Shown here piece by piece: positions 36,501 to 48,600 of a stretch of 64,000 nt of DNA (position 1 is the stretch's first letter; each line of letters opens with the position of its first letter). Origin of the DNA: Cerioporus squamosus (lineage: Eukaryota > Basidiomycota > Agaricomycetes > Polyporales > Polyporaceae). The notes under the pieces are model-generated. The model made no database searches and had not been told where the DNA came from. It saw only the letters and a list, made by a program, of their open reading frames with translations. Made by a program: the position numbers and the translations under genes. The stretch spans positions 186,001 to 250,000 of the forward strand of contig JABYQS010000012.1 of NCBI GenBank assembly GCA_022592435.1, read 5' to 3'.

Positions 36501-37115
36501 TCCCCGTCAGCGAGCGCACGCGGCGCGTGCCCATCCGCAGGGTGCGCACAGACCCATGGCTCATCGAGTTCGAGACGATCATCGCGACCGCATACTACGC
36601 CATCCCGTTCCCGATCTCCGGCGCCCTCCCGGTGGACTTCACGCGCGACGCGGGCGACATCGCGGTGTGGGAGGTGCAGGTTCGGCCGGCGCAGTACTTC
36701 ACGCAGAGTGCATTCATGAACTTCAGCCACCCGCGCGACCCGTGCACGGAGCTGCTGTTCTTCCGCACGGACGTGACGAGCCAAAGGGTGCTGATCGACG
36801 AGAGGGAGAAGATCTTCGAGGGGAAGGCGAGCCCGCCCCAGGGACGTTCTTTGTGATGACGGCGCAGGAATATGTGCAGTATGAGACGCGGGTGCGGTTT
36901 AGGCTGAGCAGGAGGAGGGTAGAGAGGATGAAGAAGGAGAGCTCGAAGTGGAGTATGGTGGCTTATCGGAACGATACCGGGCAGCAGGGTGAGCCCTCAG
37001 ATCTCAGAGTTCGTGTATGTGCCTTTTGGTAGTTTATGCTGACAGACGTGGTTTGGTAGCGACGCTTCCTGTTTCAATTGACAGATGGGTTCTATTCGGC
37101 GATGGTAGGGCATAG
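33592..37115 (+). CDS. TPR + DUF4470 protein, paralog A
   Basis: Exon 1 (33592-33659, 68 nt) gives LKDRGNTLFKAGKLEQ. A 22-nt micro-exon (33711-33732) gives ACALYKK. Exon 3 (from 33791) gives YPSNLSAALYELGDY and RLSMRLGKAL, completing TPR helices. After LPLFFKPL an intron leads to a mini-exon (TKEFFS) and then SEVSFLFGGVGDG / RHVLGTLSGL ... HLTLLDIHDATIARDLCLLM, the DUF4470 domain, a family shared with dynein-assembly factor DNAAF3. The long C-terminal half has WLHVVSDSIPDVLSTLDFWV, ICGGLSEELAKMRYKG, RKYTRMWLSNVP, YTHGPMNMIIFVLPNLQDD and VRLPHNLVAFFGI. It ends ATLPVSIDRWVLFGDGRA. One base is missing in an A run (34557) and one G near 36834; one mini-exon junction near 34250 is unresolved. Likely a co-chaperone-like cytosolic protein; function unknown. 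Confidence 0.75.
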
Positions 37116-37408
37116 ACCTCATGACAGTGCTTCTCAAAGCTGCTCAGTGCTCAATGATACATTTTGAAATTCCCTGATGACGTGTACGATATCCCTGTGC
37201 GTCCGATGCTGCAGACAGTGTATCCACTGCTGCCGTGCTCTAGTAGCTTGCGGTACAAGCCTCTGCTCACTGGTGAGTAGAATTTCTGCGAATATTAAAC
37301 AATGATCACTTATACATGTTGCGGTCCTTGACATTGCTTGTCAGATGACAAGACGCGAACGCAGTGGCCAACCATTGCTCAAGCCCAAGCGGGCCAAAGC
37401 GAGGCTCA

Positions 37409-37413
37409 TATAA
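37409..37413 (+). promoter_or_regulatory. TATA-like box upstream of paralog B
   Basis: CTCATATAAGCC lies about 155 bp upstream of the ATG at 37567. It is plausible as the old promoter of paralog B, whose coding part is now decayed. Confidence 0.35.
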
Positions 37414-37566
37414 GCCTCATCCATCCGCGGGCGTTCCCAGCAACACGCACCTTGCCCTCGGACCACCACCAACTACGCCACCCGAAGTGACTCTGAATCA
37501 ACTTGCCTCATACCGTTTCTTTCTTTGACAAGGCTCTTCCACTTTTCCACTCGAGAACGTTCAGCT

Positions 37567-39897
37567 ATGCCCGAAGCTGCATCTTCCCTCAAGCAGCGCG
37601 CCAATGAGTTGTTCAAGGCGCATCGCATGGCGGAGTACGTATATATGATTTCCGTCGTCGAAGGGTCATTGTACCGATATTCTCTCCAGAGCGGCCCTTT
37701 ACTACCGGAGAGTAGGTTGAAGAAAATCTCCGCCGGGCCTCCATTGCGCCGATGATCAGTGACCTGACACCTCTCTCCTCCTACTTAGGCAGAAGTGGCG
37801 GACCCAACCGATCCTGTCTACCCATCCAACCTTAGCGCAGCGCTATACGAAGCTGGAGACTACTCCGGCCGCGTAGAGGCACTGTTTCGCGCTTGGGGGC
37901 TGCTCAAGAACAACTCGGTAGTGAAGCCGGAACTCGTGGTGAAGTTGTCCAGCCGGATGGCGAAGGCGCTCTCTCATGGAGTCTGCACGGGAACAGTCAC
38001 GAAAGACGTCGTCGAAGGTCGCGATCATGATATATGCAACTTGCGTGTGTCTGCGATGATGCTGTTACGGAACGAAGCAGCCAGCGCACCGGAAGAAGAC
38101 TGCACTCGTGTCTGGGATGATTGGACACGCATCCATTCAGAGGTCAAGAGTCATGAGGAGAAACGCAAGTCCTGCCTCCAAGGCCTTGCTTGCCTGCCTC
38201 TTTTTTGCAACTTGCAAGCCTTCGTAAGTCTCATTGTCGCTGCTTCGGCGATCAATGTGCTAATACTTATCCTTGGGGCAGCACACCGGAAGACCTCTAC
38301 TTCTCTGTGCGTACTAGTAGGGCTTCAAATGCAGACCACACGCCAATTCTCTTACCGATTTCGCAATCAGATCGGGCACGACGACATCATTGACCTCATT
38401 TCGGTGTGGTTCAATGTCTTGAAGCCTCTCAAACTCGACAGCTTCCCGCGGGAGAAGCTTGCGGACCTATGCTTTCTGTTTGGTGGAGTCGGCGATGGTA
38501 TGTAGATTCTTCATTTCAAAAGACTCTGCGCTTATAACGTTTGGGCCTCTCTAGGTTGGCATGTTTTGGCTACTGTGTCGGGCCTGCACGTGGCATACAA
38601 AGAACTCTCGAAGACGAAACAGCGCAACTTCCGCGCTCATCTCATGCTGCTCGACATCGACCATAGCATCCTCGCGCGGGATCTCTGAATCCTCATGCTA
38701 CTTCATGCCCTCACTGCTGCCACAAACGTGACAGTAACGTACTTCCACAGGTAAGTCGCTACTTCACATGTATCGATCACATGTACTCACTTACAGTCCC
38801 ACTGTTGATGCAGGTACACATTACTGCCGGTCGCAGAAATCCGGAGGTACATGGGCAGCGACGTCGTGAATCCCCAGGTTGTCGTCCTGCGTTCTCTGTC
38901 GCTTCCTCGGCCCCTCACAGAACTTGCCAGTCAAAACGAGCTCAAGACTTGGCTCACTCGCGTTCTCTTAAGTTCAATATCTTCTTGCCTGCGCGCTCCA
39001 AGCTCCCGCCAAGCAAGGTCCATGCCCCACACAACCTTGTCGCGTTCTTCGGCCTGCTCTTGTACCTGCACAGAGTCGGCTACCCCAGTCATTGGCTCTC
39101 TGACTTCCTGTCTCGTGTCCTGAGTGGAAGCATGCTCTCTGATGTCGCGCCGTACCTCGGTGTGTACCCGATCCCCTCTCGGAGCGCACTCGACGCGTGC
39201 AACCGCACAGGGTCTGCACTGACCCGTGCAACCGCACAGGGTCTGCACTGACCCGTGGGCTGTGGCTTGTCGAGTTCGAAGCCATTATCGCTACCACGTA
39301 CTACGCGATACCCTTCTCCCTCTCCGGCGCACTACCTAACGACTTCTGTCACCGTTCACAATCCATCGGACATCGCCATATGGGAGGCACATGTCAGACC
39401 TGCGGAACACTACCTCACGGAGGTCATGTTCGATCCTGCTATCTCCCCTTACGACCCTCGTACGCACCTGCTGTTCTTCAGGTCCGACGTGATCCGCGCT
39501 CGCGACCTCATCGGCAGCTTGCCCCACATACTCGAGGGCAAGGCGAGTCCGGCTCCCGGCTCGTTCTTCATCCTCACGGCCCAGGAACACGTGCAATATG
39601 AGACGACAGTCCGCTTCCGGCTGAGCAGGCGGCGGATGGAGAAGATGAGGAAGCAACAGTGGAGTAGTATGGTCGCGTATCAAAACGACACCGGACACCA
39701 AGGTGCGCCTCGTTTGTGCGCCTACTTATGCGTGTTGCAGCTCAACCGCATCTGACACCAACTTCTGTCCAGCTACGCTTCCTGTTGCGATCGAGAACTG
39801 GACCCTCTTCCGCTCGGACGGCGTCGACTTCGAGGAGGTGCCATCCGAGTCAGCCCGGCGGACCGTTTATGAGAGAACTCTTGAAGAGCTAGATTAA
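37567..39897 (+). pseudogene. TPR + DUF4470 paralog B, decayed
   Basis: Exon 1 (37567-37634, SSLKQRANELFKAHRMAE), micro-exon (37688-37709, ALYYRR) and exon 3 (from 37799, YPSNLSAALYEAGDYSG, KLSSRMAKAL) keep the family layout. DUF4470 begins FLFGGVGDG / WHVLATVSGL but has an in-frame TGA at 38696-38698 where paralogs have Cys (ARDLC). After YFHR the reading jumps to YTLLPVAEIRRYM. The central half found in paralogs (WLHVVSDSIP to the WLSNVP/YTHGP region, about 1.7 kb) is missing. A 29-bp tandem duplication at 39197-39254 shifts the frame, and another shift occurs near 39350. The C-terminus is still readable (RLSRRRMEKMRKQQW, ATLPVAIENWTLFRSDG) and ends RRTVYERTLEELD. Nonsense, duplication and deletion together mark a true pseudogene rather than consensus error. 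Confidence 0.85.
39197..39254 (+). repeat. 29-bp perfect tandem duplication
   Basis: GTGCAACCGCACAGGGTCTG plus 9 more bases occurs twice head to tail (units 39197-39225 and 39226-39254) inside paralog B, where other paralogs have one copy encoding the ...VRTDPWLVEFE region. 29 is not a multiple of three, so it shifts the frame. Confidence 0.9.
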
Positions 39898-42608
39898 ACT
39901 TTGCTGATATACCTCTGTTTGTACTGTTTGTAACTCAGGCTGACTGTATTGTTACCACGCTGAACACTTCTGGTTTGCTTCTGGTACCAGCGATCATGAG
40001 ACATTGTCGTCAGTGAACAACGCCGGCCGCACAGTGCTCACTGACACCAGAACAACAGTCGGAGCGTCGTCGCACGGTCACGTGCCACGCGACGCGTCGC
40101 GCGCTGGCACCGTGTCGCGCAAGCCAGGCCAGCTCGACCGTCTGGACCACCACAACGTTAACCCGACTCTTCTTGTCCATCTCCATCGCCGGCGCGCGGA
40201 TGAAAGCTGCCGCTCATGGCCACAATTATTCTGTTCTGATTGAACGAGGGGAGGCCATGCCTACGGAGGAAGTTCGTGCTTCCTCGCGGTTGTAGTATGC
40301 CGATGTTACCGGTGACCGGTGAGTACTCCGCGTTTAGCTATCGGGTGTCGTCCTTAGTGCAATATACGGTGGTATCTTAGAGTGGTTACCTAGAGATGCA
40401 AGACTCTGCCGTATGGACTGACCGTGACAACACGCGGATGTGTTCACAGTGGTCACTGGTCCCCCCGGCGAGAGGCTTCCATGAGTTTGGCCACGGGCGC
40501 GCCCGCAAGGCGACGCGGTCAGTTCCCTGCAGCGAGATGACAACCGGTGACGACAACAGTACTGGCGGCCTTGTTCAACATGGCTACGGGGGTATTAAAT
40601 GGCGCATATAGTCAGTATGTACCGCTCGCTGGGGTCCTGGACGCGCACGAGACCAGCTGACCACCCTCGAACAGCTAACAGAGCCACGGGAACGACGTGG
40701 AGCGCGCTGTCTTCGTGGATAGATGGACGTAGAGGTGTGTACTCTGAGATGTAGCTCGTGTGGGGTTCGTCATGGGCTAACGTGTCCCAAGGATCCAAGG
40801 TTCAGAGCGGCGCAGGAGCTCACGGATTATGTTCCACAATTCTGGGGCACACGATCAACGCGGAACGCCACAACGCTGCTGCGCTCACCTGCAACTCCCG
40901 AAAACGGCCCAGTCTCTCGGGAGTAGGATCCGCATACTCGCGCACGGCGGCTTCACCCGAGGGCAGCTCTATAAGGTGCGTAGCTTGATAGAGTGATTAG
41001 CCTTCGGGCTGAGAACGCCCTCGCAGAAGCCTGGAGGAGCTCGGGAAGTGCACAGACGCACCGAAGCCTTCCGTATTCCGAGTTCTGCGACCCATGATTG
41101 GCGGAGTATTCCCCGGTACGTCCGTGTAAGTACTTCGAGGCCATGTTCGAGCCGCACGCCTATGAGGTCTCGGGGTCTGTACGCGAGATGAAACTTCTTG
41201 CTGTGCCCGTCCGTCAACTTTCCGACACGGGTGCTCGGGGCAATCCGCGGCGCTCCCGCGACGTCGAGAAGATGGCCCTATGAGACCACAAAGATGGGCT
41301 CATTCCACTCGGTCGGTGTCGGGCAGACTTGGAACCATTCTGTGTGGCTTCCGACACTGTATCTTCTGCGGCTCTCCGAGAGCATCCTCGCATACTTTCC
41401 GCACCCTTTCCGCAAGGTCCATCTTTCTCAAGCGAGTTGCAGGCGCACTCACTGACCTCATCGTAGTATATCCACAGGCCCTCGCACCACATTCCCCGCG
41501 ATCGTGCAGAAAATGTGATTGACAAGACGCGGGACGCCCCACGGGCAGGCGCATCACCCGCCCAGGCGTTCGAGAGCGACCGATCAAGCCAGACAGGTCG
41601 GCCGCGACAATCTCTCTTGCGACGCTACACCCTTTCGGGCTACTGCGCTCGCTGCTCAGGGGAGATGGAGGCGACGAGTGGCAGCGAAACCTGACGTGCA
41701 GTGACGCGTTGGGCGAGGATGGAGACTCATGTGGTCCGGAAACCATTTCCCGACCCTGGCAAGCCGACGGTACGTCCACTTATCTGCGAGGCGGGCTGCG
41801 CGGGTTGCAGCGGTGGAAGGTGTCGATCGGAATGGATGTGGGATGGAGATGCGGGGTAATGCGGGGTGCTGTGCTGCCGTCGCTGTCCCGCACGGTTGCG
41901 AGCCTCAACGATGAAGAGCGAGGGGGGCGAAATCCCGTGTCGTGCAGCCCGGATCCTGGACGAGGTCGAGCTCGCGCGCTCCTGTCGCCGTCAGGGGCCC
42001 CTCAAGCATGAAACTCACTCACGGTGGCAGCCAAGACATGTCCACTCGAAACGATGGCAAATCGACAAACCGAACGCGACTCCAATCCAAGTCAGGACCC
42101 GAGCAGGATCATTTGCAGATGGACGGAAGACTGCTAGGCATGCGGCATGGCAGCATGAGAAAGATGGCACGCTCCGCCATGGGCGGTACGCGCCTGCTCT
42201 GTCGGAGGGTAATCGCGGGACCGCTCTATTACCTCCTGCCTCCCGCATCTCCTCCGCACGGTGCGCGACGAGAGGGACTCCTCCTGCGCTGTGTGCAGGC
42301 CGTGGTGCTCGATGGCGAGGAGTGCTGTCGGAGACGAAGGACGGCTGGGCAGGAGCGGGGAAGGAGGCTAAGCCATTCGAGGCGGGATTACCCCGCACTC
42401 CGGAGCGCTGGTGGGGATGCCGAAAACGAGCAAGGGCGAGTTCAGGGGCGTCCGTCGGGAAATGGCTCTGATCTAACTGGATCACGCGCCCACGCACTGG
42501 CTCTGTATATTAGGTCCCCTGCGTCAGTCTTGGATTCGCAAGCTCTCTCCGGCCCCTCTTCCTCCTCCCGCCCCCATCTCGCCCATCCCCCGCGATCCCG
42601 GAAGCACC
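39898..42608. other. 2.7-kb intergenic region upstream of acetyl-CoA synthetase
   Basis: No frame shows domain or splice support. The last part holds a TATATTAGG sequence about 100 bp upstream of the ACS ATG, a possible TATA box, followed by C/T-rich DNA. No mobile-element ends were recognised. Confidence 0.45.
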
Positions 42609-45280
42609 ATGTCGGCCGAAGACACCCACCACAACGTCCCCAAGCACCCCATTGCCCCCCGCGTCAAGCACGGCCACAAGAAACCGCACATCGACCACCA
42701 CGATGTCTACAGGTGCCGAGCCTTCCCCTGATCGCTCCATTCAGTCCCCCGCTCACCTGCGCGACCTGGCGAACAGACAGTTCCATGGAGAGTCTATCGG
42801 TCACGAGAGCGACAAGTGGTGGGCGAAGGTGCGTCGCGGATCCATCGCGCTTCGCGGACTTCCTGGCTCATCGCATCCTCTGATCTCTCTCCTCTACTCT
42901 TCAATCTAGGTCGCGCGCGAAGCCCTCCACTGGGATCGCCCCTTCCACACCGTCCGCTCAGGCAGCTTCGAGAACGGGGACATCGTCTGGTTCCCCGAGG
43001 GCGGCCTGAACGCGTCCTACAACTGCGTCGATCGCTGGGCGTTCAAGCATCCGGACAAGGTATAGTGCCGCACGGTCCCGTCCCTATCTTGAGCTCGCAT
43101 TTCTCGCGCCATCCGATGAGCCTCTGCGAATCCGTGGGCAAACACGCGGAATGCGCTTTCCGTCTGTACGCGTCCCATCCCCAACGTCGTACGTTGATGT
43201 TGGGATGTCCTCGCTTGCCGTCGCGCGCGCTGGGGCGAGCGACGCGCTTCGCGGGACGGACCTCCGGGCCGCACAAACTGCGCGCAGGCGCCCAGCCCAT
43301 ACGGTTTCGTCGCAGCTGCACGTTGACTGCACAGTGGATGGCGAAAGAATATCGCGTGCTCGATCGCAGTCCATATGCTGACCACTTCTTATTTGTATAT
43401 CTAGACGGCGATCATCTACGAAGCCGATGAGCCCAACGAGGGCTCGGAAATCTCGTACGCTCAGCTCCTGCGCGAGGTGTGCGCCGTCGCGAACGTTCTC
43501 AAGTCATGGGGCGTGAAGAAGGCGACACCGTCTCTGTGTACATGCCTATGACATGGCACGCCGTCGCGACCTTCCTCGCGTGTGCGCGTATTGGTGCCGT
43601 CCACTCCGTCGTCTTTGCGGGATTTTCGTCGGAGTCGCTCCGTGACCGCGTGCAGGACTGCAAGTCGCGCGTGGTCATCACTTCTGATGAGGGCCGTCGC
43701 GGAGGTAGGTCCATCGCGACGAAGGCAATCGTCGACGCGGCGCTCAAGGAGTGTCCCCTGGTCGAGCATGTCCTCGTCCTCAAGCGCACGGGCAGCGAGG
43801 TCCCTTGGACGAACGGTCGCGACAAGTGGTGGCACGAGGAGGTTGCGAAGGTTCCGCGCTTCTGCCCACCAGAGATCATGTCCGCCGAGGACCCGCTCTT
43901 CATCCTCTACGTAAGTCGTCGCATCCCCGCTGCGTATTTACGCATTTGGATGCTCACGCCGCTCTATCTGCGCTAGACTTCCGGTTCCACTGGCAAGCCG
44001 AAGGGTGTCGTACACACTACCGGCGGATACCTCCTCTGCGCCGCGCTGACCGTCAAGTACGTATTCGACGTGCACCCCGACGACAAGTTCGCATGCATGG
44101 CGGACATCGGCTGGATCACGGCCACACTTACATCGTCTACGGCCCGCTCGCGAACGGCGTCACAACGACCGTGTTCGAGTCCACGCCCATATATCCCACC
44201 CCTGCGCGCTACTGGCAGACCGTCGACAAGCACAAGATCACACAGTTCTACTCCGCCCCACCGCCATCCGCCTGCTCCGTCGCTTTGGCGAGCACCACGT
44301 CAAGGACCATGACCTCGGTTCCCTGCGCGTGTTGGGTAGCGTCGGCGAGCCGATCAACCCCGAGGCGTGGCACTGGTACAACGACCACGTCGGGCGGAAA
44401 CAGTGCGCCATCGTCGACACGTTCTGGCAGACGGAGACTGGGTCAATCGTCGTGACGCCCTTCCGGGCGCCATCGAGACGAAGCCTGGGTCGGCGACGGT
44501 GCCCTTCTTCGGTATCGAGCCGGTCATCCTGGACGCGCAGTCGGGCAAGGAGCTCGAGGGCAACAGCGTCGAGGGCGTGCTTTGCCTCAAGACGCCGTGG
44601 CCGTCGATTGCGCGCACGGTGTACCAGGACCACAACCGCTATCTGGAGACGTACATGAAGCCGTACCCTGGCTACTTCTACACTGGCGACGGTGCTGCGC
44701 GCGACGAGCATGGGTACATCTGGATCAAGGGTCGCGTGGACGGTATGTGGTCTCTCTCTCACTTTGTCTGCAGCTCTGGCTGACAAGCAGCGTTGAATAG
44801 ACGTCATCAATGTGTCGGGCCACCGTTTGTCGACTGCTGAGATCGAGTCTGCTCTCATCACCCACGCAGGTGTCGCTGAGACTGCAGGTATGCGCCCACT
44901 TCGACTCTGCCTCATGCAATGCAACGATCATGCTAACCCCCCGTTTCTTCGCGACAGTTGTCGGCACCGCAGACGAGCTCACCGGCCAAGCCGTGTACGC
45001 GTTCGTGACGCTCAAGCCCGAGTTCAAGTACGACGCGAGCGACGAGGGCGGGCTCACGAAGGAGCTCACGCTGCAGGTGCGCAAGGTGATCGGGCCGTTC
45101 GCGGCGCCGAAGAAGATCTTCATCGTGGGCGACCTCCCGAAGACGCGCTCGGGCAAGATCATGCGTCGCGTGCTGCGCAAGATCGTCGCGGGCGAGGGCG
45201 ACCAGCTTGGCGACCTGAGCACGCTCGCGGAGCCCGCGGTCGTGGACAGCATCAAGGAGAAGGTTGCGTCGGCCGCGTGA
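42609..45280 (+). CDS. ACS: Acetyl-CoA synthetase (frame broken by homopolymer indels)
   Basis: Makes acetyl-CoA from acetate, ATP and CoA in the cytosol/nucleus. Exon 1 starts [20 protein letters not shown]. Later segments are [76 protein letters not shown] and [19 protein letters not shown]. The AMP-binding P-loop [18 protein letters not shown] follows a TAG acceptor at 43976. After it come [46 protein letters not shown] and the C-terminal [18 protein letters not shown] with the regulatory lysine in GKIMRR. At least five single-base shifts break it: near 42713, at 43521 (GG for GGG), 44120 (GG for GGG), 44256 (CCCC for CCCCC) and 44458 (CCC for CCCC). Each restores a conserved motif when one base is added, so the gene is probably functional. 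Convergent with paralog C (378-bp gap). Confidence 0.9.
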
Positions 45281-45657
45281 GGCCGCGTCCTTGCTCGTGG
45301 ACCTGGTCTTCCGCGCGTCTGGACTTGTTTATGGTGATATTTGCTTGGGAGGTAGAGGACGAGTAGGTGGTACGGTATCTCTACATCATGCGCTTGACAT
45401 CTTGAAGTTACGCAGTGCTCAGTATTGTACGATAATACGTTGGATACCAGACGAATGTATATTTTGATTTCCTCCTCACATCTTGTCGCGTGCTGTGTGA
45501 CTTCGAGGAGGTAGCAGCATAAGATACATTGATCTCGTAGTGTGCAGTAAGAGGATACAGTACGATAGGGAGAGATACATAAGAGCAGTCCGAGACGACT
45601 CCCGCGATGGGACAGCCAGCGAGCAATGATACAGCGAAGATTCAAAGAACACAGAGC
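45281..45657. other. Convergent 3' region between ACS and paralog C
   Basis: 377 bp between two stop codons facing each other. Probably both 3' UTRs and terminators. No gene or repeat is seen. Confidence 0.6.
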
Positions 45658-48600
45658 TCAGTCGAGCTCCTCGAGGACCTGCTGGTACTCAACCTCCTTC
45701 GCCTCATCAGCCTTGAGCATCCACTTGCCAATAGCAACAGGATGCGTTGCTGTGGTAAACAAATCATCTATCAGAAAGCGTGCACGAACACCGAGAGCAC
45801 GACGACACTCACCGAGCACCCCAGTCCCGCTCCGGAACGCAACCACGCTCCACCTCGCGCTCTCCTCCTTCATCCGCTCGACGCGCCGTCTGCTCAGCCG
45901 GAACCGGATCGACACCTGGTACTGCACGTGCTCCTGCGCCGTCAGCACGAACAGCGTCCCCGGGGCCGGGGACGCGCTGCCCTCGAACACGCTCGACAGG
46001 CTGCGGATGGCGCCAGCAGCGGTGAGCTTGTCCGCGCGGAAGAAGAGGAGGTGCGTGCGCGGCTCGTACGGGTTCTCGTTCAGCAGCGGGAGCGTCGTGA
46101 ACTGCTGCGTGGGCGTGACGCGCGCCTCGTACACGGCCACGTCGTCCGGGTCGCGCGAGAACTTGAAGTCCGCGGCGGCGGTGGCGGCGGCCGGGAGCGC
46201 GACGGGGAAGGGGAGCGCGTAGTACGCCGTCGCGAGGATCGTCTCGAGCTCGACGAGCCACGGGTCCGTGCGCACTGCGCGCGCGGGGACGCGGCGGTGG
46301 CGGTCGGAGACGGGGATGGGGAAAAAGCCGCTGTAGGGCGCGATGTCTGAGACCATGCGCCCGCTGAGGACGCGCGTGAGGAACTCGGAGAGCCAGTGGC
46401 CGGGGTAGCCCGCGCGGTGGAGGTACATGAGGAGGCCGAAGAAGGCGACGAGGTTGTGCGGGAGGCGGACGTTGCTGGGGTTCGGCTTGGACTTGCCCGG
46501 GAGGAAGGTGTTGAAGAGGACGCGCGTGAGCCAGGTGGTGAGCTCGTCGCGTGTTGCGAGCTCGGTGAGCGGGCGGGGGAGCGGCTTCGCGCCGAGCACG
46601 AGGACTTCCATCACCGGACGGCAGGTGATTACTCTGCAGGCCAGGTAGCGGGGGATGTCTCTCGACTCGAGTAACGTGTACCTAGTTTGAGAAATGAGCA
46701 ATTCAGAACGGCGCATGGACGAAGGGCACGGAAATTCACATACGTGTGCATGTACTCTTCGTCGCCGGACCATGCGCCTGTGTTCAGAAGCACGTTGCAC
46801 GCAACTGCCGCCAAGGAATCATCTTGCAGGTTGGGTATCACGTACAGGATCATGTTCATCGGACCATGGGTGTAGTCCCTAGAATCAAGATATGTTCAAC
46901 TTAGGAACTTGTGACCAAACGGGAACGAGGCGAAAGCACACTCACGGAACGTTGCTCAACCACATCCTGGTGTACATCCTCGGAAACTCCTTCGGCCGGG
47001 CGACGTCGCCCTTGAACCTCATCTTCGCGAGCTCCTCCGAGAGTCCGCCGCAGATGAACTCGAGCGTGACGCGCTTGCCCAGCGTCTTGAGCGCCGTCGC
47101 GACGTTGTCGAAGAACTCGCTGCAGACGTCCCACGCGGTCTGGTTGTCCTCTAAGAGCGCCATCTTTGACCGGGCTTGTTGCGCAAGTTGAACTTGTGGA
47201 ACTGGTTGATGATCTGGAACATGTCGACCGAGACGTCCGGATAGCCATCTCCGTCCGGGAAGTAGTGCGAGTCGTCGTGGCTGGGATCCTGCGCATGGAA
47301 TGAGGCGTCTTGCGCAGAGTACGATGGGCACAAGTAGATGTACTCACGAAGATAGTAATATTCGGCTTCCAGTCCGACTCGATGTGCGCCCAAGCCTGCG
47401 AACGAAACACGCGTCAGTCGATCATTGTCATCGTCTCAGGGCTGTCAGCTCTGCTCACCTTATGTTTCGACATCGTCGCCATCTCCCCCTTCTCCTTGAC
47501 CTGCTTCCACGCAACTTCGAAGCTGGGATGCCTCGCCAGGAGCTCCTTCGGCGGCACGTACACCTTCAGCATCTTGTACCAAGCCGCCTCCCGCGTCTGC
47601 GTCTTCGCGCCCGGCATGATCATCTTCTGCATCTCGTCGACGAGCAGGTCGATGTTCTGCTCGATCGTCGCGCGTCCCGCGCGCACGGACGTCCCTGGGG
47701 GCAGCAGCTTGCTCTTCGCGAGGTCCGCGTCGGACATGGAGAGGATGCTGCTCCGGATCTGCTCCCGCTGCGCCGCCATCCGGTCGTCGATGGTGCGCTT
47801 GAACTCTGCGCTCACTCCCGGTATGGACTGCGGCCCGGCCATGCCCGCGCGGTCCCACATGCTGATGCTCTCGTGGTTCTTGAGCATCTTCCGTGCGGTC
47901 TTGGGCGCCCTCGACCAGTAGTCGAGAATTCTGAGGATGGCCGGGATGCTGTCGGATACGACGTATACCGGACCCGGAAGATCTGGCGGGGTCGACGTGA
48001 GACGCGTGCGCAGGTCTCTGAACAGAGCTTGCAGTCTGAGTGGCACGGGGTGAGCAAGTAGGCGACGCATCGACGACGGTCACTTCTGCTCGCACCTCTC
48101 GTAGCAGTATGGGGGCATAACGGCACCGCAGAACATGTACATCAGGGTTGCCTTGATTTCCACCTTCGCCGTCGCGTCTGTGGTGGTTGCGAGTTCGTGG
48201 AGGAGCATGAACATACACAGATCACGCGCCAAAGTAGCGTCGTGGATGTCGAGCAGAGTGAGGTGGACCTTGAACTGCAACTGCTTCGCTTTGGTAAGCT
48301 TCCAGAATCCATCCAATAGTCCGCATAGGGTCCCCAGCACATGACGGCCTGCCAGATGAATAGCGTGAATCAATGTCCCGTGAGATATTGCGCTCTCGTA
48401 CCGTCTCCGACTCCGCCGAACATGAAGGAAAGCTTCGACAGCATGTCCAGAGAGAGCTTGTCGATCTTGAGCGGGTGGTCCTGCCCAGGACCCCAACCTG
48501 CTGTGAGATCGATGACATCGTCTGTTCCGAACTAGATACCCAGATGTGAGACTGCCACGTTAAAACTCGGTGATGACATGCCTTACCTTGTAGAATTCTC

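Noticed and set aside
37100..39897. Paralog A and B as one long gene
   Set aside because: A ends with the last-exon motif and a stop at 37115; B has its own TATA-like box and a 68-nt first exon at 37567.
42609..45280. ACS as a pseudogene
   Set aside because: All frame breaks are one-base changes, mostly contractions of G or C runs, with every catalytic motif conserved on both sides; decay would also bring substitutions and stops, which were not seen.
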